DNA from: Rhodoferax sp.
GTDB taxonomy: Bacteria; Pseudomonadota; Gammaproteobacteria; Burkholderiales; Burkholderiaceae_C
Length of the DNA: 12,145 nucleotides
Assembly: GCA_020048255.1 (NCBI GenBank)
Contig: JAIFMR010000078.1
Location: 1-12,145 of the forward strand
Direction: 5' to 3'
The notes beneath the pieces were generated by a model. The model did no database searches and was not told the DNA's origin. It was given only the letters and a program-made list of their open reading frames with translations. Made by a program: the position numbers and the translations under genes. Positions 1 through 6,883 of this stretch are shown here, piece by piece. The first letter of the stretch is position 1; every line of letters starts with the position of its first letter.

Positions 1-397
1 TGCGGCCCCAGCCCGCAGCCTGCATGGCCGGCAGCGCCAGGCGGGTGGCGTGAAAGGCACTGCTCATGTTGATGGCAATGATGGCGTCCCAGCGGTCCAC
101 AGGAAAATTCTCAATTCGCGCCACATGCTGGATGCCGGCGTTGTTGACCAGAATGTCGACTCGGCCAAACTGGGCTGCAGCAAAACTCAGCATGTCGGCA
201 ATCTCGGCGGGTCGGCTCATGTCAGCCCCGTGATAGGCCACTTTAACGCCCAGCGCAGCGACCTCAGCCTGGGGCCCCGAAGTATCGCCAAAGCCATTCA
301 ACACGATGTTGGCGCCTTGGGCGGCCAATGCTTTGGCGACGCCCAAGCCAATACCGCTGGTGGAGCCGGTGACAAGCGCTGTTTTACCTTTGAGCAT
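1..397 (-). CDS. bdhA: 3-hydroxybutyrate dehydrogenase (SDR family), N-terminal part only
   Basis: A short-chain dehydrogenase/reductase that would interconvert (R)-3-hydroxybutyrate and acetoacetate with NAD, a cytoplasmic step in using polyhydroxybutyrate or ketone bodies. The gene runs off the left edge: 132 codons are present of about 260 usual for the family. Visible are the dinucleotide-binding glycine motif TGSTSGIG (residues 10-17), the structural NNAG motif (85-88), and the active-site Asn in AIN (residue 110). The catalytic Ser and Tyr-x-x-x-Lys lie outside the window. The opening residues MLKGKTALVTGSTSGIG, the NGFGD stretch after strand 2, and AGIQHVA are typical of BdhA/HbdH rather than of FabG or acetoacetyl-CoA reductase. 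The ATG is supported by GGAGAAAG a few bases upstream (about 401-408 on this strand). The gene is divergent from the hydrolase at 548. The substrate is assigned from remembered family resemblance; the SDR fold is certain. Confidence 0.83.
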   Translation of the reverse strand, partial: MLKGKTALVTGSTSGIGLGVAKALAAQGANIVLNGFGDTSGPQAEVAALGVKVAYHGADMSRPAEIADMLSFAAAQFGRVDILVNNAGIQHVARIENFPVDRWDAIIAINMSSAFHATRLALPAMQAAGWGR

Positions 398-462
398 GAG
401 CTTTCTCCGAAATTAAGTTAAAAAGGGATCCAACGGGGAAGGGTCAGTGTTGAGTTTGAATT

Positions 463-478
463 AGCATGTTGCCATGCT
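463..478. promoter_or_regulatory. Palindrome in the divergent intergenic region
   Basis: The 150-base gap 398-547 between two divergent genes must carry both promoters. It contains a perfect inverted repeat, AGCATG-TTGC-CATGCT. GCATGT recurs 24 bases further on (464-469 and 488-493). A TTGAGT hexamer 17 bases before CATGCT could be a weak -35/-10 pair for the plus-strand gene, which would place the palindrome over the -10 element. I see no strong sigma70 match on either strand. An operator is a possibility only; no regulator gene is adjacent in the window. Confidence 0.25.
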
Positions 479-547
479 CATGACAATGCATGTAGCCACC
501 CAGTCTGTTCTTCCCTGTCAGTCTCACCATTATCCGGCCCGCACACC

Positions 548-1387
548 ATGTCTGATCCCTCGCTTTTATCTATCCATTGCCCGGATGCTCAGGGCGGGCA
601 CCGCATGGCCTACTGGCAGTGGGGCAACCCGGACAGTGCGCAGGTGGTGCTGTGTGTGCACGGGTTGACGCGTCAGGGCCGCGACTTTGACACGCTGGCG
701 CAAGCCCTTCAAAGCGATTGGCTCAAGGATCCGCAAGGCTATCAAGTGCCTTTTTATGCCGCCGACATGCTGGCCTTGCTGGCGCAGGTGCAGCCCAGGC
801 GCCTGGACTGGGTCGGCACCAGCATGGGGGGCTTGATTGGCATGGTGGTGGCGGGGCAGCCTGAGCTGCCTGAGTTTGCGCGTGTGCGGCGCCTGGTGCT
901 CAACGATGTGGGTCCGGTGATCGAGTGGCAGGCTTTGCAGCGCATTGGCCAGTATTTGGGCAAGGTGGGGGTTTTTGAGTCAGAACAGCAGGCGGCCGAT
1001 GCCTTGTGGTCCATTGCCAGCAGTTTTGGCCCGCACACCCCGGCGCAGTGGATGGCGCTGACCCGTCCGCAACTGAAACCGCTGGGCGATGGTTCCGATC
1101 GCCTGACCCTGCGCTACGACCCGGCGATGGCCGAGCCTTTCAAGGCCATCACCGCGGAGTCGGCAGCGCAAGGTGAAGCCTTGTTATGGCAGGCCTATGA
1201 CCAGATCCAGGCCAGCACCTTACTGGTACGCGGTGTGGAGTCTGATTTGTTGTCCAGTGCCACGGCCCTTGCCATGACGCAGCGCGGTCCCCGCGCCCGA
1301 CTGCTTGAATTTGCCGGTGTGGGGCATGCCCCGACTTTTGTGGCACCTGATCAGGTTCAGGCGGTGGTGTCGTTTTTGCTGGACTGA
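548..1387 (+). CDS. Alpha/beta hydrolase with a probable internal deletion
   Basis: A 279-residue alpha/beta-hydrolase-fold protein with no signal peptide, probably cytoplasmic; the substrate is not predictable. The oxyanion-side HG is at 38-39, the nucleophile elbow is GTSMGG with Ser92, the likely acid is Asp233 (RGVESD), and the catalytic His260 is in GVGHAP. Something is missing: after HGLTRQGRDFDTLAQALQ the family normally has strand 4 and the loop ending in D-x-x-G-x-G-x-S. Here residue 55 runs straight into SDWLKDPQGYQ, so roughly 18-20 residues, including the conserved Asp-Gly turn, are absent although the reading frame is kept. The protein may therefore be misfolded or inactive. The ATG at 548 lacks a clear Shine-Dalgarno; Met20 (605) is an alternative start. 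The stop lies 10 bases before relA, so the two are probably one transcript. Confidence 0.85.
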   Translation: MSDPSLLSIHCPDAQGGHRMAYWQWGNPDSAQVVLCVHGLTRQGRDFDTLAQALQSDWLKDPQGYQVPFYAADMLALLAQVQPRRLDWVGTSMGGLIGMVVAGQPELPEFARVRRLVLNDVGPVIEWQALQRIGQYLGKVGVFESEQQAADALWSIASSFGPHTPAQWMALTRPQLKPLGDGSDRLTLRYDPAMAEPFKAITAESAAQGEALLWQAYDQIQASTLLVRGVESDLLSSATALAMTQRGPRARLLEFAGVGHAPTFVAPDQVQAVVSFLLD

Positions 1388-1397
1388 AAAGGGCGTG

Positions 1398-3641
1398 ATG
1401 AAAAGTTCAGAGAGCGAAAGCAGCGCCATGGCGGCAGTCGGCAAGCCGGTGTTGCCTGTGGTGGCGGCCACCGCCAGTGATGCAGGCGAACCAGCGCAAG
1501 CCCTGAGCCGCGCCCGGGCATTTGCCGAGCCACTTTTGGCGGGTGAACTGCTCGACACGGGTGAAGATATCCTGGCGCATGCGGATGCGGTGGCGCTGGT
1601 GCTCAAAAGCATAGGCGGTTCTGAGGCCATGCAGGCGGCCAGTTATCTGGTGTACGCCGTGGATCACTTGAACAAGCCGCAGGAGGTGATTGCCAAGGCC
1701 TTTGGTGACAATTTTGCTGCTTTGGCCATGGAAACGTCCAAGCTGGTGCGGGTGCAGCGTTACGCCCGTCTGGCCAAGCAAACCCGCCCCAGCGTGGCTG
1801 CGGACACCCCCGCAGCGCACCAAGCTGCTGCTGCCCAAACAGAGAATGTGCGCAAGATGCTGTTGGCGTTTTCGCGTGACCTGCGGGTGGTCATGTTGCG
1901 GCTGGCTTCGCGCTTGCAGACGCTGCGCTTTTTTGCGGCCTCCAAACTGCCCGTGCCAGAAGGCATTGCAGCAGAGGCCTTGCAGGTTTTTGCACCTTTG
2001 GCGAACCGCTTGGGCATCTGGGAAATCAAGTGGGAGATGGAAGACTTGGCTTTCCGGTTCTTGGAGCCAGGTACCTACAAGCAGGTGGCACGCTTTCTGG
2101 ATGAAAAGCGCGCTGAGCGTGAAGCCCATGTGGAGCGCATGCGCAGCCAGCTGGAACAGGACTTGTTGGCCAACGGTATCAGCGCCAAGGTTTCCGGCCG
2201 GCCCAAGCACATCTACAGCATTGTGAAAAAAATGCGCGGCAAGTCGCTGAATTTTGAGCAGGTTTACGATGTGCGCGCCCTGCGGGTGGTGGTGGCCAGC
2301 GTGCCCGAGTGTTATGGCGCCTTGAGTTGGGTGCATAGCCAATTCACCCCAATCCCTGATGAGTTTGATGACTACATTGCCAAGCCAAAAGTCAATGGCT
2401 ATCAGTCACTGCATACCGTGGTGCGTGATGCCACGGGCCAGCCCACCGAGATCCAGATCCGCACCCAAGCCATGCATGAGCATGCCGAGAACGGTGTGGC
2501 GGCGCATTGGGCCTACAAGGAGGCCGGCGCCAAAGGGTATGCCGGTGTGTCGGCCACCGGGGAATACGACGCCAAGATTGCGGTGCTGCGCCAGTTGCTG
2601 GCCTGGGAGCGTGATTTGTCCGGCACCCAGTCCCAAACGCTGCTGGATGACCGTATTTACGTGTTGACGCCGGACGCTGCGATTGTCGAATTGCCCCAGG
2701 GCGCCACGGCGGTGGACTTTGCTTACACCGTGCACACCAGCTTGGGTCACCGTTGTCGGGGGGCGCGGGTGGATGGCGCCATGGTGCCGCTCAACACGCC
2801 CCTGAAGAACGGCCAGACGGTGGAAGTCACCACCGTCAAAGAGGGCGGCCCCTCACGCGACTGGCTCAACGCTGAGCTGGGCTACCTGGTGAGTCACCGT
2901 GCCAAAACCAAGGTGCGCGCCTGGTTCAACGCCCTGGCGCAGAGTGAAACCATTGCCAAAGGCCGTGAAGCCGTTGAAAAACTGCTGCAACGCGAAGGCA
3001 AAACCGCACTCAAACTGGATGACTTGGCGGTGCAACTGGGCTTTGACCATGCCGATGCCTTGTTTGAAGACGTCGGCAAGGACGAGTTTTCTCTGCGGCA
3101 GATCGAGCTGCTGTTGCGCCCGGCCGACAACCCGCAGTTTGATGCAGAAGCCCCACTGCTGCGCAAACCCCGGTCTGGCAACAACCCGGTCAAAGGCGGC
3201 TTGCTGGTGGTGGGGGTTGAATCGCTGTTGACGCAAATGGCCAAGTGCTGCAAGCCAGCCCCACCGGATGCGATTTGCGGCTTTGTGACCCGCGGCAAGG
3301 GCGTCAGCGTGCACCGCACGGACTGCACCAACTTGCGCGAAATGGTGGCCAAAAATGGGGAACGCTTGATTGAGGTGGAGTGGGGCCTGGCGCAAGCGGT
3401 CACGGGCTCGGTCTATCCGGTGGATGTGGCGGTGCAGGCGCAAGACCGCCAAGGCTTGTTACGCGATATTTCTGAAGTATTCACCAAAGAAAAGATGAAC
3501 GTGATTGGGGTGCAAACCCAGTCCATCAAGGGGGTGGCCTGGATGACCTTCACCGTGGAAGTGTCGGACTCAGGCCGTCTGCACAAAGTGTTGGGTTTGG
3601 TCAATGAACTTCCTGGCGTGCGTTGGGCTAAAAGGAAATAG
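1398..3641 (+). CDS. relA: RelA, (p)ppGpp synthetase with inactive hydrolase domain
   Basis: Ribosome-associated GTP pyrophosphokinase, which makes (p)ppGpp from ATP and GTP/GDP when uncharged tRNA accumulates (stringent response). It has 747 residues, close to E. coli RelA. Order: degenerate HD domain (about 40-190), synthetase domain (about 230-375) with KHIYSIVKKM, EFDDYIA (322-328) and GYQSLH (334-339), TGS domain (about 418-478), a helical stretch, a Cys/His-rich segment (Cys617, Cys618, Cys627, His639, Cys643), and a C-terminal ACT domain (about 672-745). The acidic E-x-DD in the synthetase and the absence of the HD-x-x-ED motif (YLVYAVDHLNKPQE in its place) mark RelA rather than bifunctional SpoT. 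The ATG at 1398 was chosen because it follows the hydrolase stop by 10 bases with AAAAGGG just upstream. The frame is open back to 1305, but that stretch encodes the end of the hydrolase. Met11 at 1428 is another possible start. Confidence 0.95.
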   Translation: MKSSESESSAMAAVGKPVLPVVAATASDAGEPAQALSRARAFAEPLLAGELLDTGEDILAHADAVALVLKSIGGSEAMQAASYLVYAVDHLNKPQEVIAKAFGDNFAALAMETSKLVRVQRYARLAKQTRPSVAADTPAAHQAAAAQTENVRKMLLAFSRDLRVVMLRLASRLQTLRFFAASKLPVPEGIAAEALQVFAPLANRLGIWEIKWEMEDLAFRFLEPGTYKQVARFLDEKRAEREAHVERMRSQLEQDLLANGISAKVSGRPKHIYSIVKKMRGKSLNFEQVYDVRALRVVVASVPECYGALSWVHSQFTPIPDEFDDYIAKPKVNGYQSLHTVVRDATGQPTEIQIRTQAMHEHAENGVAAHWAYKEAGAKGYAGVSATGEYDAKIAVLRQLLAWERDLSGTQSQTLLDDRIYVLTPDAAIVELPQGATAVDFAYTVHTSLGHRCRGARVDGAMVPLNTPLKNGQTVEVTTVKEGGPSRDWLNAELGYLVSHRAKTKVRAWFNALAQSETIAKGREAVEKLLQREGKTALKLDDLAVQLGFDHADALFEDVGKDEFSLRQIELLLRPADNPQFDAEAPLLRKPRSGNNPVKGGLLVVGVESLLTQMAKCCKPAPPDAICGFVTRGKGVSVHRTDCTNLREMVAKNGERLIEVEWGLAQAVTGSVYPVDVAVQAQDRQGLLRDISEVFTKEKMNVIGVQTQSIKGVAWMTFTVEVSDSGRLHKVLGLVNELPGVRWAKRK

Positions 3642-3690
3642 GGCTCTAGCCCTTATCGGTCAAGCGCACTTAGCTTCATTAAATATAGCA
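3641..3690 (+). repeat. Short intergenic repeat, copy A
   Basis: It starts on the last base of the relA stop codon with a tight inverted repeat, GGGCT-CT-AGCCC, then TTATCGGTCAAGCGC, and ends in TTAGCT...ATAGCA. The same order of elements occurs on the minus strand at 8860-8909 (copy B), with AGCCC, TTATC, GTC, TAGCT and ATAGCA shared in register apart from small gaps. It fills most of the relA-sbcB gap. It resembles abundant intergenic repeats I remember from Comamonadaceae genomes; that family link is inference. The leading hairpin could fold in the relA mRNA, but its two-base loop and the lack of a T tract make it a poor terminator. Confidence 0.55.
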
Positions 3691-3709
3691 ACGTTTTGAC
3701 TTCTTCTTT

Positions 3710-5152
3710 ATGACCCACACCTTTCTTTGGCATGACTACGAGACGTTTGGTGCTAACACCCGCAGTACCCGGCCGGCGCAGTTTGCCGCCATCCGCACCG
3801 ATGCCGACTTGAATCAGTTGGGTGAGCCGATCATGCTGCATTGCCAGCCTACCAATGATTTTTTGCCGGACCCCGAGGCGTGTCTGATCACCGGCATCAC
3901 GCCACAGGAGTGCCTTGAAAAGGGCGTGCCTGAGCCTCAGTTCGCCGCGCACATTGAGCAGGCGCTGGCCTGGCCCGGCACCGTGGGCGTGGGGTACAAC
4001 ACCATTCGTTTTGACGATGAAATCACCCGCTTCATGTTTTGGCGCAACCTGATCGATCCGTATGCCCGTGAATGGCAAAACGACTGTGGCCGCTGGGACC
4101 TGCTCGATGTGGTCCGCACCGCCTATGCCTTGCGGCCCGAAGGTGTGGTGTGGCCGACCAAGCCCGACGGCAAACCCAGCTTCAAGTTGACCGATTTGAC
4201 CGCCGCCAATGGCCTGGCACACGAGGCGGCGCACGACGCCCTGAGTGACGTGCACGCCACCATCGCCCTGGCCCGGCTGATCAAAACCGCACAACCCAGG
4301 TTGTTTGATTTTTGTTTTGGTCTGCACAAAAAAGACCGGGTCATGGCCGAACTGGGGATGCCGCTACTCCCCCAAAATGCCAGGCCGTTTTGGCACGTTT
4401 CAGGCATGTTTGCCCCGGAGCGCGGCTGCCTGGCGCTGATGTGGCCGCTGGCCATGCACCCCGGCAACAAAAATGAACTGCTGGCCTGGGACTTGGCCCA
4501 TGACCCCCGCGAGCTGGCTGATTTGAATGCCGAACAAATTCGTCTGCGGCTGTTCACCAAAACAGTGGACCTGCCCGAGGGTGTGCAACGCTTGCCGGTG
4601 AAGTCAGTGCATCTGAACAAGTCACCCATGGTGATGAGCAACCTGAAAGTGCTCAGCGACCCGATGGCGCAGCGCTGGGGCATTGACGTGGAGGCGCAAA
4701 AGCAAAACGGCGTCAAGGCCCGCGACCTGCCCGACATGAGTGCCATCTGGGGCGAGGTGTTCAAGCGCCCGCCCGCCGGGCCCGTGGATGTCGATGAGGA
4801 CTTGTATGGTGGGTTCGTCAGCAACACCGACCGGCGGCGCCTGAACGACCTGCGCCAAAACACCCCTGAGCAACTGGCTCAGGCCCGCCCGAAGTTTGAA
4901 GACGCACGACTCGGCGAGTTGCTTTGGCGCTACCGGGCTCGCAACTATCTACAGAGTCTGAGCGCTGAAGAGCTGATTCGTTGGGAAGCGCATCGGGCGG
5001 CGCGCCTGCTGGCAGGCGAGGGCGGTGCACTCACCATCACCGCCTTGTTTGACAAGCTGGACCAACTGGCCGAAACCGCAGATGAGCGCGGTGAAGCTAT
5101 TCTGGGTGCGCTGTATGACTACGCAGAGATGATCGCGCCGCAGGAGAGTTAA
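3710..5152 (+). CDS. sbcB: Exonuclease I (SbcB), 3'-5' single-strand DNA exonuclease
   Basis: A cytoplasmic exodeoxyribonuclease that digests single-stranded DNA from the 3' end, acting in mismatch repair, recombination and suppression of aberrant RecF-pathway intermediates, usually with SSB. It has 480 residues against 475 in E. coli. The DEDDh exonuclease residues are all visible: Asp9 and Glu11 in HDYETFG, Asp in GYNTIRFDDE (101-104), and His175-x4-Asp180 in HDALSDVHATIALA. RPAQFAAIRTD (21-31), TGITPQE (61-67), RWDLLDV and QPRLFD are further SbcB signatures. The SH3-like and C-terminal helical regions follow, with VHVSGMF-like HVSGMF and YRARN retained. The leader has no recognisable Shine-Dalgarno (pyrimidine-rich CTTCTTCTTT just before the ATG), and the gap from relA is mostly repeat copy A, so translation may be weak. 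Confidence 0.96.
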   Translation: MTHTFLWHDYETFGANTRSTRPAQFAAIRTDADLNQLGEPIMLHCQPTNDFLPDPEACLITGITPQECLEKGVPEPQFAAHIEQALAWPGTVGVGYNTIRFDDEITRFMFWRNLIDPYAREWQNDCGRWDLLDVVRTAYALRPEGVVWPTKPDGKPSFKLTDLTAANGLAHEAAHDALSDVHATIALARLIKTAQPRLFDFCFGLHKKDRVMAELGMPLLPQNARPFWHVSGMFAPERGCLALMWPLAMHPGNKNELLAWDLAHDPRELADLNAEQIRLRLFTKTVDLPEGVQRLPVKSVHLNKSPMVMSNLKVLSDPMAQRWGIDVEAQKQNGVKARDLPDMSAIWGEVFKRPPAGPVDVDEDLYGGFVSNTDRRRLNDLRQNTPEQLAQARPKFEDARLGELLWRYRARNYLQSLSAEELIRWEAHRAARLLAGEGGALTITALFDKLDQLAETADERGEAILGALYDYAEMIAPQES

Positions 5153-5326
5153 CTCTACTGAGCTGGTGCGAGCTTACTTTTGTTCATGCCCTTGCCTGGC
5201 TACCCTTCAATCCACCTTCCTGGCATTTTTCCTCTGCAGATATTTCGCAACGATCTCGATTCTGTTCAGCCTGGGTTCATGCATGGACGCGCAAACTGCC
5301 CTCCATACCAACCCAAGGAGCCTTTC

Positions 5327-5890
5327 ATGAAACGTCTCGTCATCGCCAGTCTGTTTGCCAGTGCCGTGCTGGGTGCCCAGGCCGAGGTTTATACCGACAG
5401 TGCCCGCGTTCGCAGCGCCGAGCCACAGTACGAGAACATCAATGTGCCGCGCAATGAATGCACCAGCCATTGGGTCGATGAGCGGGGTGGCCGCGGCGAC
5501 TATGAGCGCCAAGGCGCGCAAGTCGGGCCAGACCGCCGCTATGGCGGTGCGATTGTCGGCGGCTTGGCCGGCGGCGTGATCGGGCACCAGATAGGAGGCG
5601 GCTCTGGCAAAGACGCGGCCACTGCGCTGGGCGTCATGCTGGGTGCCATCGCGGGCGACCGCATGGAGAATGATGGTCAACGTGATCAACAGGTCCAATA
5701 TGACAACCGCCCGTACGAAGTCAGTCAACGCGAAGTCAAGCGCTGCCGCACCGTGTATGACACGCAAACCCGCATCACCGGTTACCGGGTGGCTTATGAG
5801 TACCGCGGTCAGAACTACAGCACCTTCATGCGAACCAATCCAGGCAACAGCCTGCCGGTGCGCGTGTCGGTGGAACCGATTCAGCCATAA
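5327..5890 (+). CDS. Secreted glycine-zipper (2TM/17 kDa antigen-like) envelope protein
   Basis: A 187-residue exported protein. A signal peptide is clear (MKRLVIASLFASAVLGAQA, cleavage after residue 19), with no lipobox cysteine. A glycine-zipper segment spans about 73-110 (GGAIVGGLAGGVIGHQIGGG, then LGVMLGAIAGD), as in the Rickettsia 17 kDa antigen/2TM families that insert into or associate with the outer membrane. Two cysteines, Cys44 and Cys140, flank the zipper and could form a disulfide. The C-terminal part (about 125-187) is polar with a VKRCRTVYDTQTRITGYRVAYEY stretch typical of this family (quoted across 136-158 in part: KRCRTVYDT and GYRVAYEY). The ATG at 5327 is preferred over the upstream in-frame start at 5180 because AAGGAG stands 6 bases before it and the signal peptide begins there. 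It lies 62 bases before the PepSY gene and could share its transcript. The exact function is unknown. Confidence 0.85.
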   Translation: MKRLVIASLFASAVLGAQAEVYTDSARVRSAEPQYENINVPRNECTSHWVDERGGRGDYERQGAQVGPDRRYGGAIVGGLAGGVIGHQIGGGSGKDAATALGVMLGAIAGDRMENDGQRDQQVQYDNRPYEVSQREVKRCRTVYDTQTRITGYRVAYEYRGQNYSTFMRTNPGNSLPVRVSVEPIQP

Positions 5891-5919
5891 CAAGCCCACG
5901 CATCTGCCGGAGTACCATT

Positions 5920-5942
5920 GGTTCACGTCGTGACATCGAACC
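5920..5942. promoter_or_regulatory. Overlapping inverted repeats before the PepSY/two-component genes
   Basis: The 62-base gap 5891-5952 holds a near-perfect palindrome, TCACG-T-CGTGA (5923-5933). Overlapping it is a wider pair, GGTTC (5920-5924) and GAACC (5938-5942). The right arm ends 10 bases before the PepSY start codon. It could be an operator for the downstream operon or a translation-controlling hairpin. No -10/-35 pair convinces me here, and OmpR-family regulators usually bind direct rather than inverted repeats, so autoregulation by the neighbour is speculative. Confidence 0.25.
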
Positions 5943-5952
5943 TGATCCAGCC

Positions 5953-6189
5953 ATGAAATTTCTACCCGCACTGACCGCTGCCCTGTTGATGGCCCTGACC
6001 TTGCCCGCGTGGGCCGATGTCAGCCGTGAGGATGCCGCCGCCAGCGCACAAAGGGCAAGTGGCGGGCGCGTGTTGGCGGTGGACAGGGCTGACCGAGGGG
6101 GCCGCGCGGTTTGGCGCGTAAAAGTGCTCACGCCGCAGGGCGAAGTGAAAGTGATCCTGGTCGACGCCGCGAGCGGTCGCACGTTGTGA
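5953..6189 (+). CDS. Small periplasmic PepSY-domain protein
   Basis: A 78-residue exported protein. The signal peptide covers residues 1-21 (hydrophobic core ALTAALLMALTLPAWA, cleavage after AWA). The mature 57 residues form a single PepSY-type unit: an N-terminal helix (SREDAAASAQRASGG), then the strands RVLAVDRADRGG, AVWRVKVLTPQGEV and KVILVDAASGRTL. PepSY domains are thought to act as inhibitory or sensing modules in the periplasm. Single-domain versions are commonly encoded directly before OmpR-type two-component systems, as here (22 bases before the response regulator). It probably interacts with or modulates the kinase's periplasmic domain; this is inferred from context. The Shine-Dalgarno is weak. 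Confidence 0.82.
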   Translation: MKFLPALTAALLMALTLPAWADVSREDAAASAQRASGGRVLAVDRADRGGRAVWRVKVLTPQGEVKVILVDAASGRTL

Positions 6190-6211
6190 CACACCGGAAA
6201 CAACCCTGCCC

Positions 6212-6883
6212 ATGCGCTTGTTACTGATCGAGGACGATGCCGTGCTGCGCCTCGGCATCCAACGCCAGCTGGAGGCCGATGGGTACCGCGTCGACACGGC
6301 CTCAGATGGTGAAGACGGCCTGTTTCAGGCGCGCGAGTACCCGGTCGATCTGGCCATCGTCGACCTGGGACTGCCCAAGGTGAATGGACTGACTGTCGTG
6401 CAGACCCTGCGTGCGCAAGGGCGGACCCTGCCCATTTTGATTCTGACAGCGCGTGGCAGTTGGCAGGACAAGGTCATTGGTTTGGAGACCGGTGCCGACG
6501 ATTACCTGGTCAAGCCCTTCGAGTACCCGGAACTGGCTGCGCGGGTCAAGGCGTTGCTGCGACGCGCCATCCAGGCAACATCTCATGTGCTCAAGTTGGG
6601 CGAACTGGAGATCGATTTTTCGGCCCAAATCGCCAAACTGGGTGACCAAGCCCTGGACCTGACCACCTTTGAATACCGCGTGCTGGAATACCTGGTGCGT
6701 GAACGTGCCAGGGTGGTCAGCAAACAGGAGTTATCCGACTACCTGTACCCGCACGATGAAGACCGCGACAGCAATGTGCTGGAGGTGTTAATCGGGCGAC
6801 TGCGGCGCAAACTGGACCCCGAGGGCAAAACGGCGCCGATTGAAACCCTGCGCGGTCGCGGCTACCGCTTTGTGTTGCAGTGA
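6212..6883 (+). CDS. OmpR-family response regulator (PhoP/QseB-like)
   Basis: A 223-residue two-component transcription factor. The receiver domain (1-115) has the acidic pocket Glu7-Asp8-Asp9, phospho-acceptor Asp51 (IVDLGLP), Thr79 (ILTA) and Lys101 (KPF), all the residues needed for phosphotransfer. A short linker leads to a winged-helix DNA-binding domain (about 125-223) with LTTFEYRVLEYLV, the recognition-helix region DSNVLEVLIGRLRRKL and the closing hairpin RGRGYRF. It would be phosphorylated by the sensor kinase encoded next, whose GTG start overlaps this stop (GTGA), indicating translational coupling. The target genes are unknown; the two exported proteins flanking the operon are candidates. 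The gene is intact even though its partner appears broken. Confidence 0.95.
   Translation: MRLLLIEDDAVLRLGIQRQLEADGYRVDTASDGEDGLFQAREYPVDLAIVDLGLPKVNGLTVVQTLRAQGRTLPILILTARGSWQDKVIGLETGADDYLVKPFEYPELAARVKALLRRAIQATSHVLKLGELEIDFSAQIAKLGDQALDLTTFEYRVLEYLVRERARVVSKQELSDYLYPHDEDRDSNVLEVLIGRLRRKLDPEGKTAPIETLRGRGYRFVLQ

Noticed and set aside
135..144. His in the Upp PRPP loop (residues 135-144 of the protein at 8924-9565) as a sign of altered activity
   Set aside because: The position varies between Gly, Asn and others in the family, and all remaining loop residues are intact. The coordinates given here are residue numbers.
474..668. 64-codon plus-strand frame before the hydrolase
   Set aside because: It overlaps the hydrolase in another frame and its product shows no family features.
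1305..1397. Upstream in-frame extension of relA to 1305
   Set aside because: These bases encode the conserved catalytic-His region of the hydrolase in another frame, and RelA proteins do not carry such an N-terminal extension.
1407..2342. Open frame of 311 codons on the minus strand inside relA
   Set aside because: It lies wholly antisense to well-conserved RelA domains, has no start signal and shows His/Gln-rich low-information composition.
3641..3660. Rho-independent terminator after relA
   Set aside because: The GGGCT/AGCCC stem has only a two-base loop and is followed by TTATCGG, not a T tract; the repeat explanation fits better.
5207..5971. Open frame of 254 codons on the minus strand across the glycine-zipper gene
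   Set aside because: The plus-strand gene has a Shine-Dalgarno, signal peptide and glycine zipper; the antisense frame has no domain.
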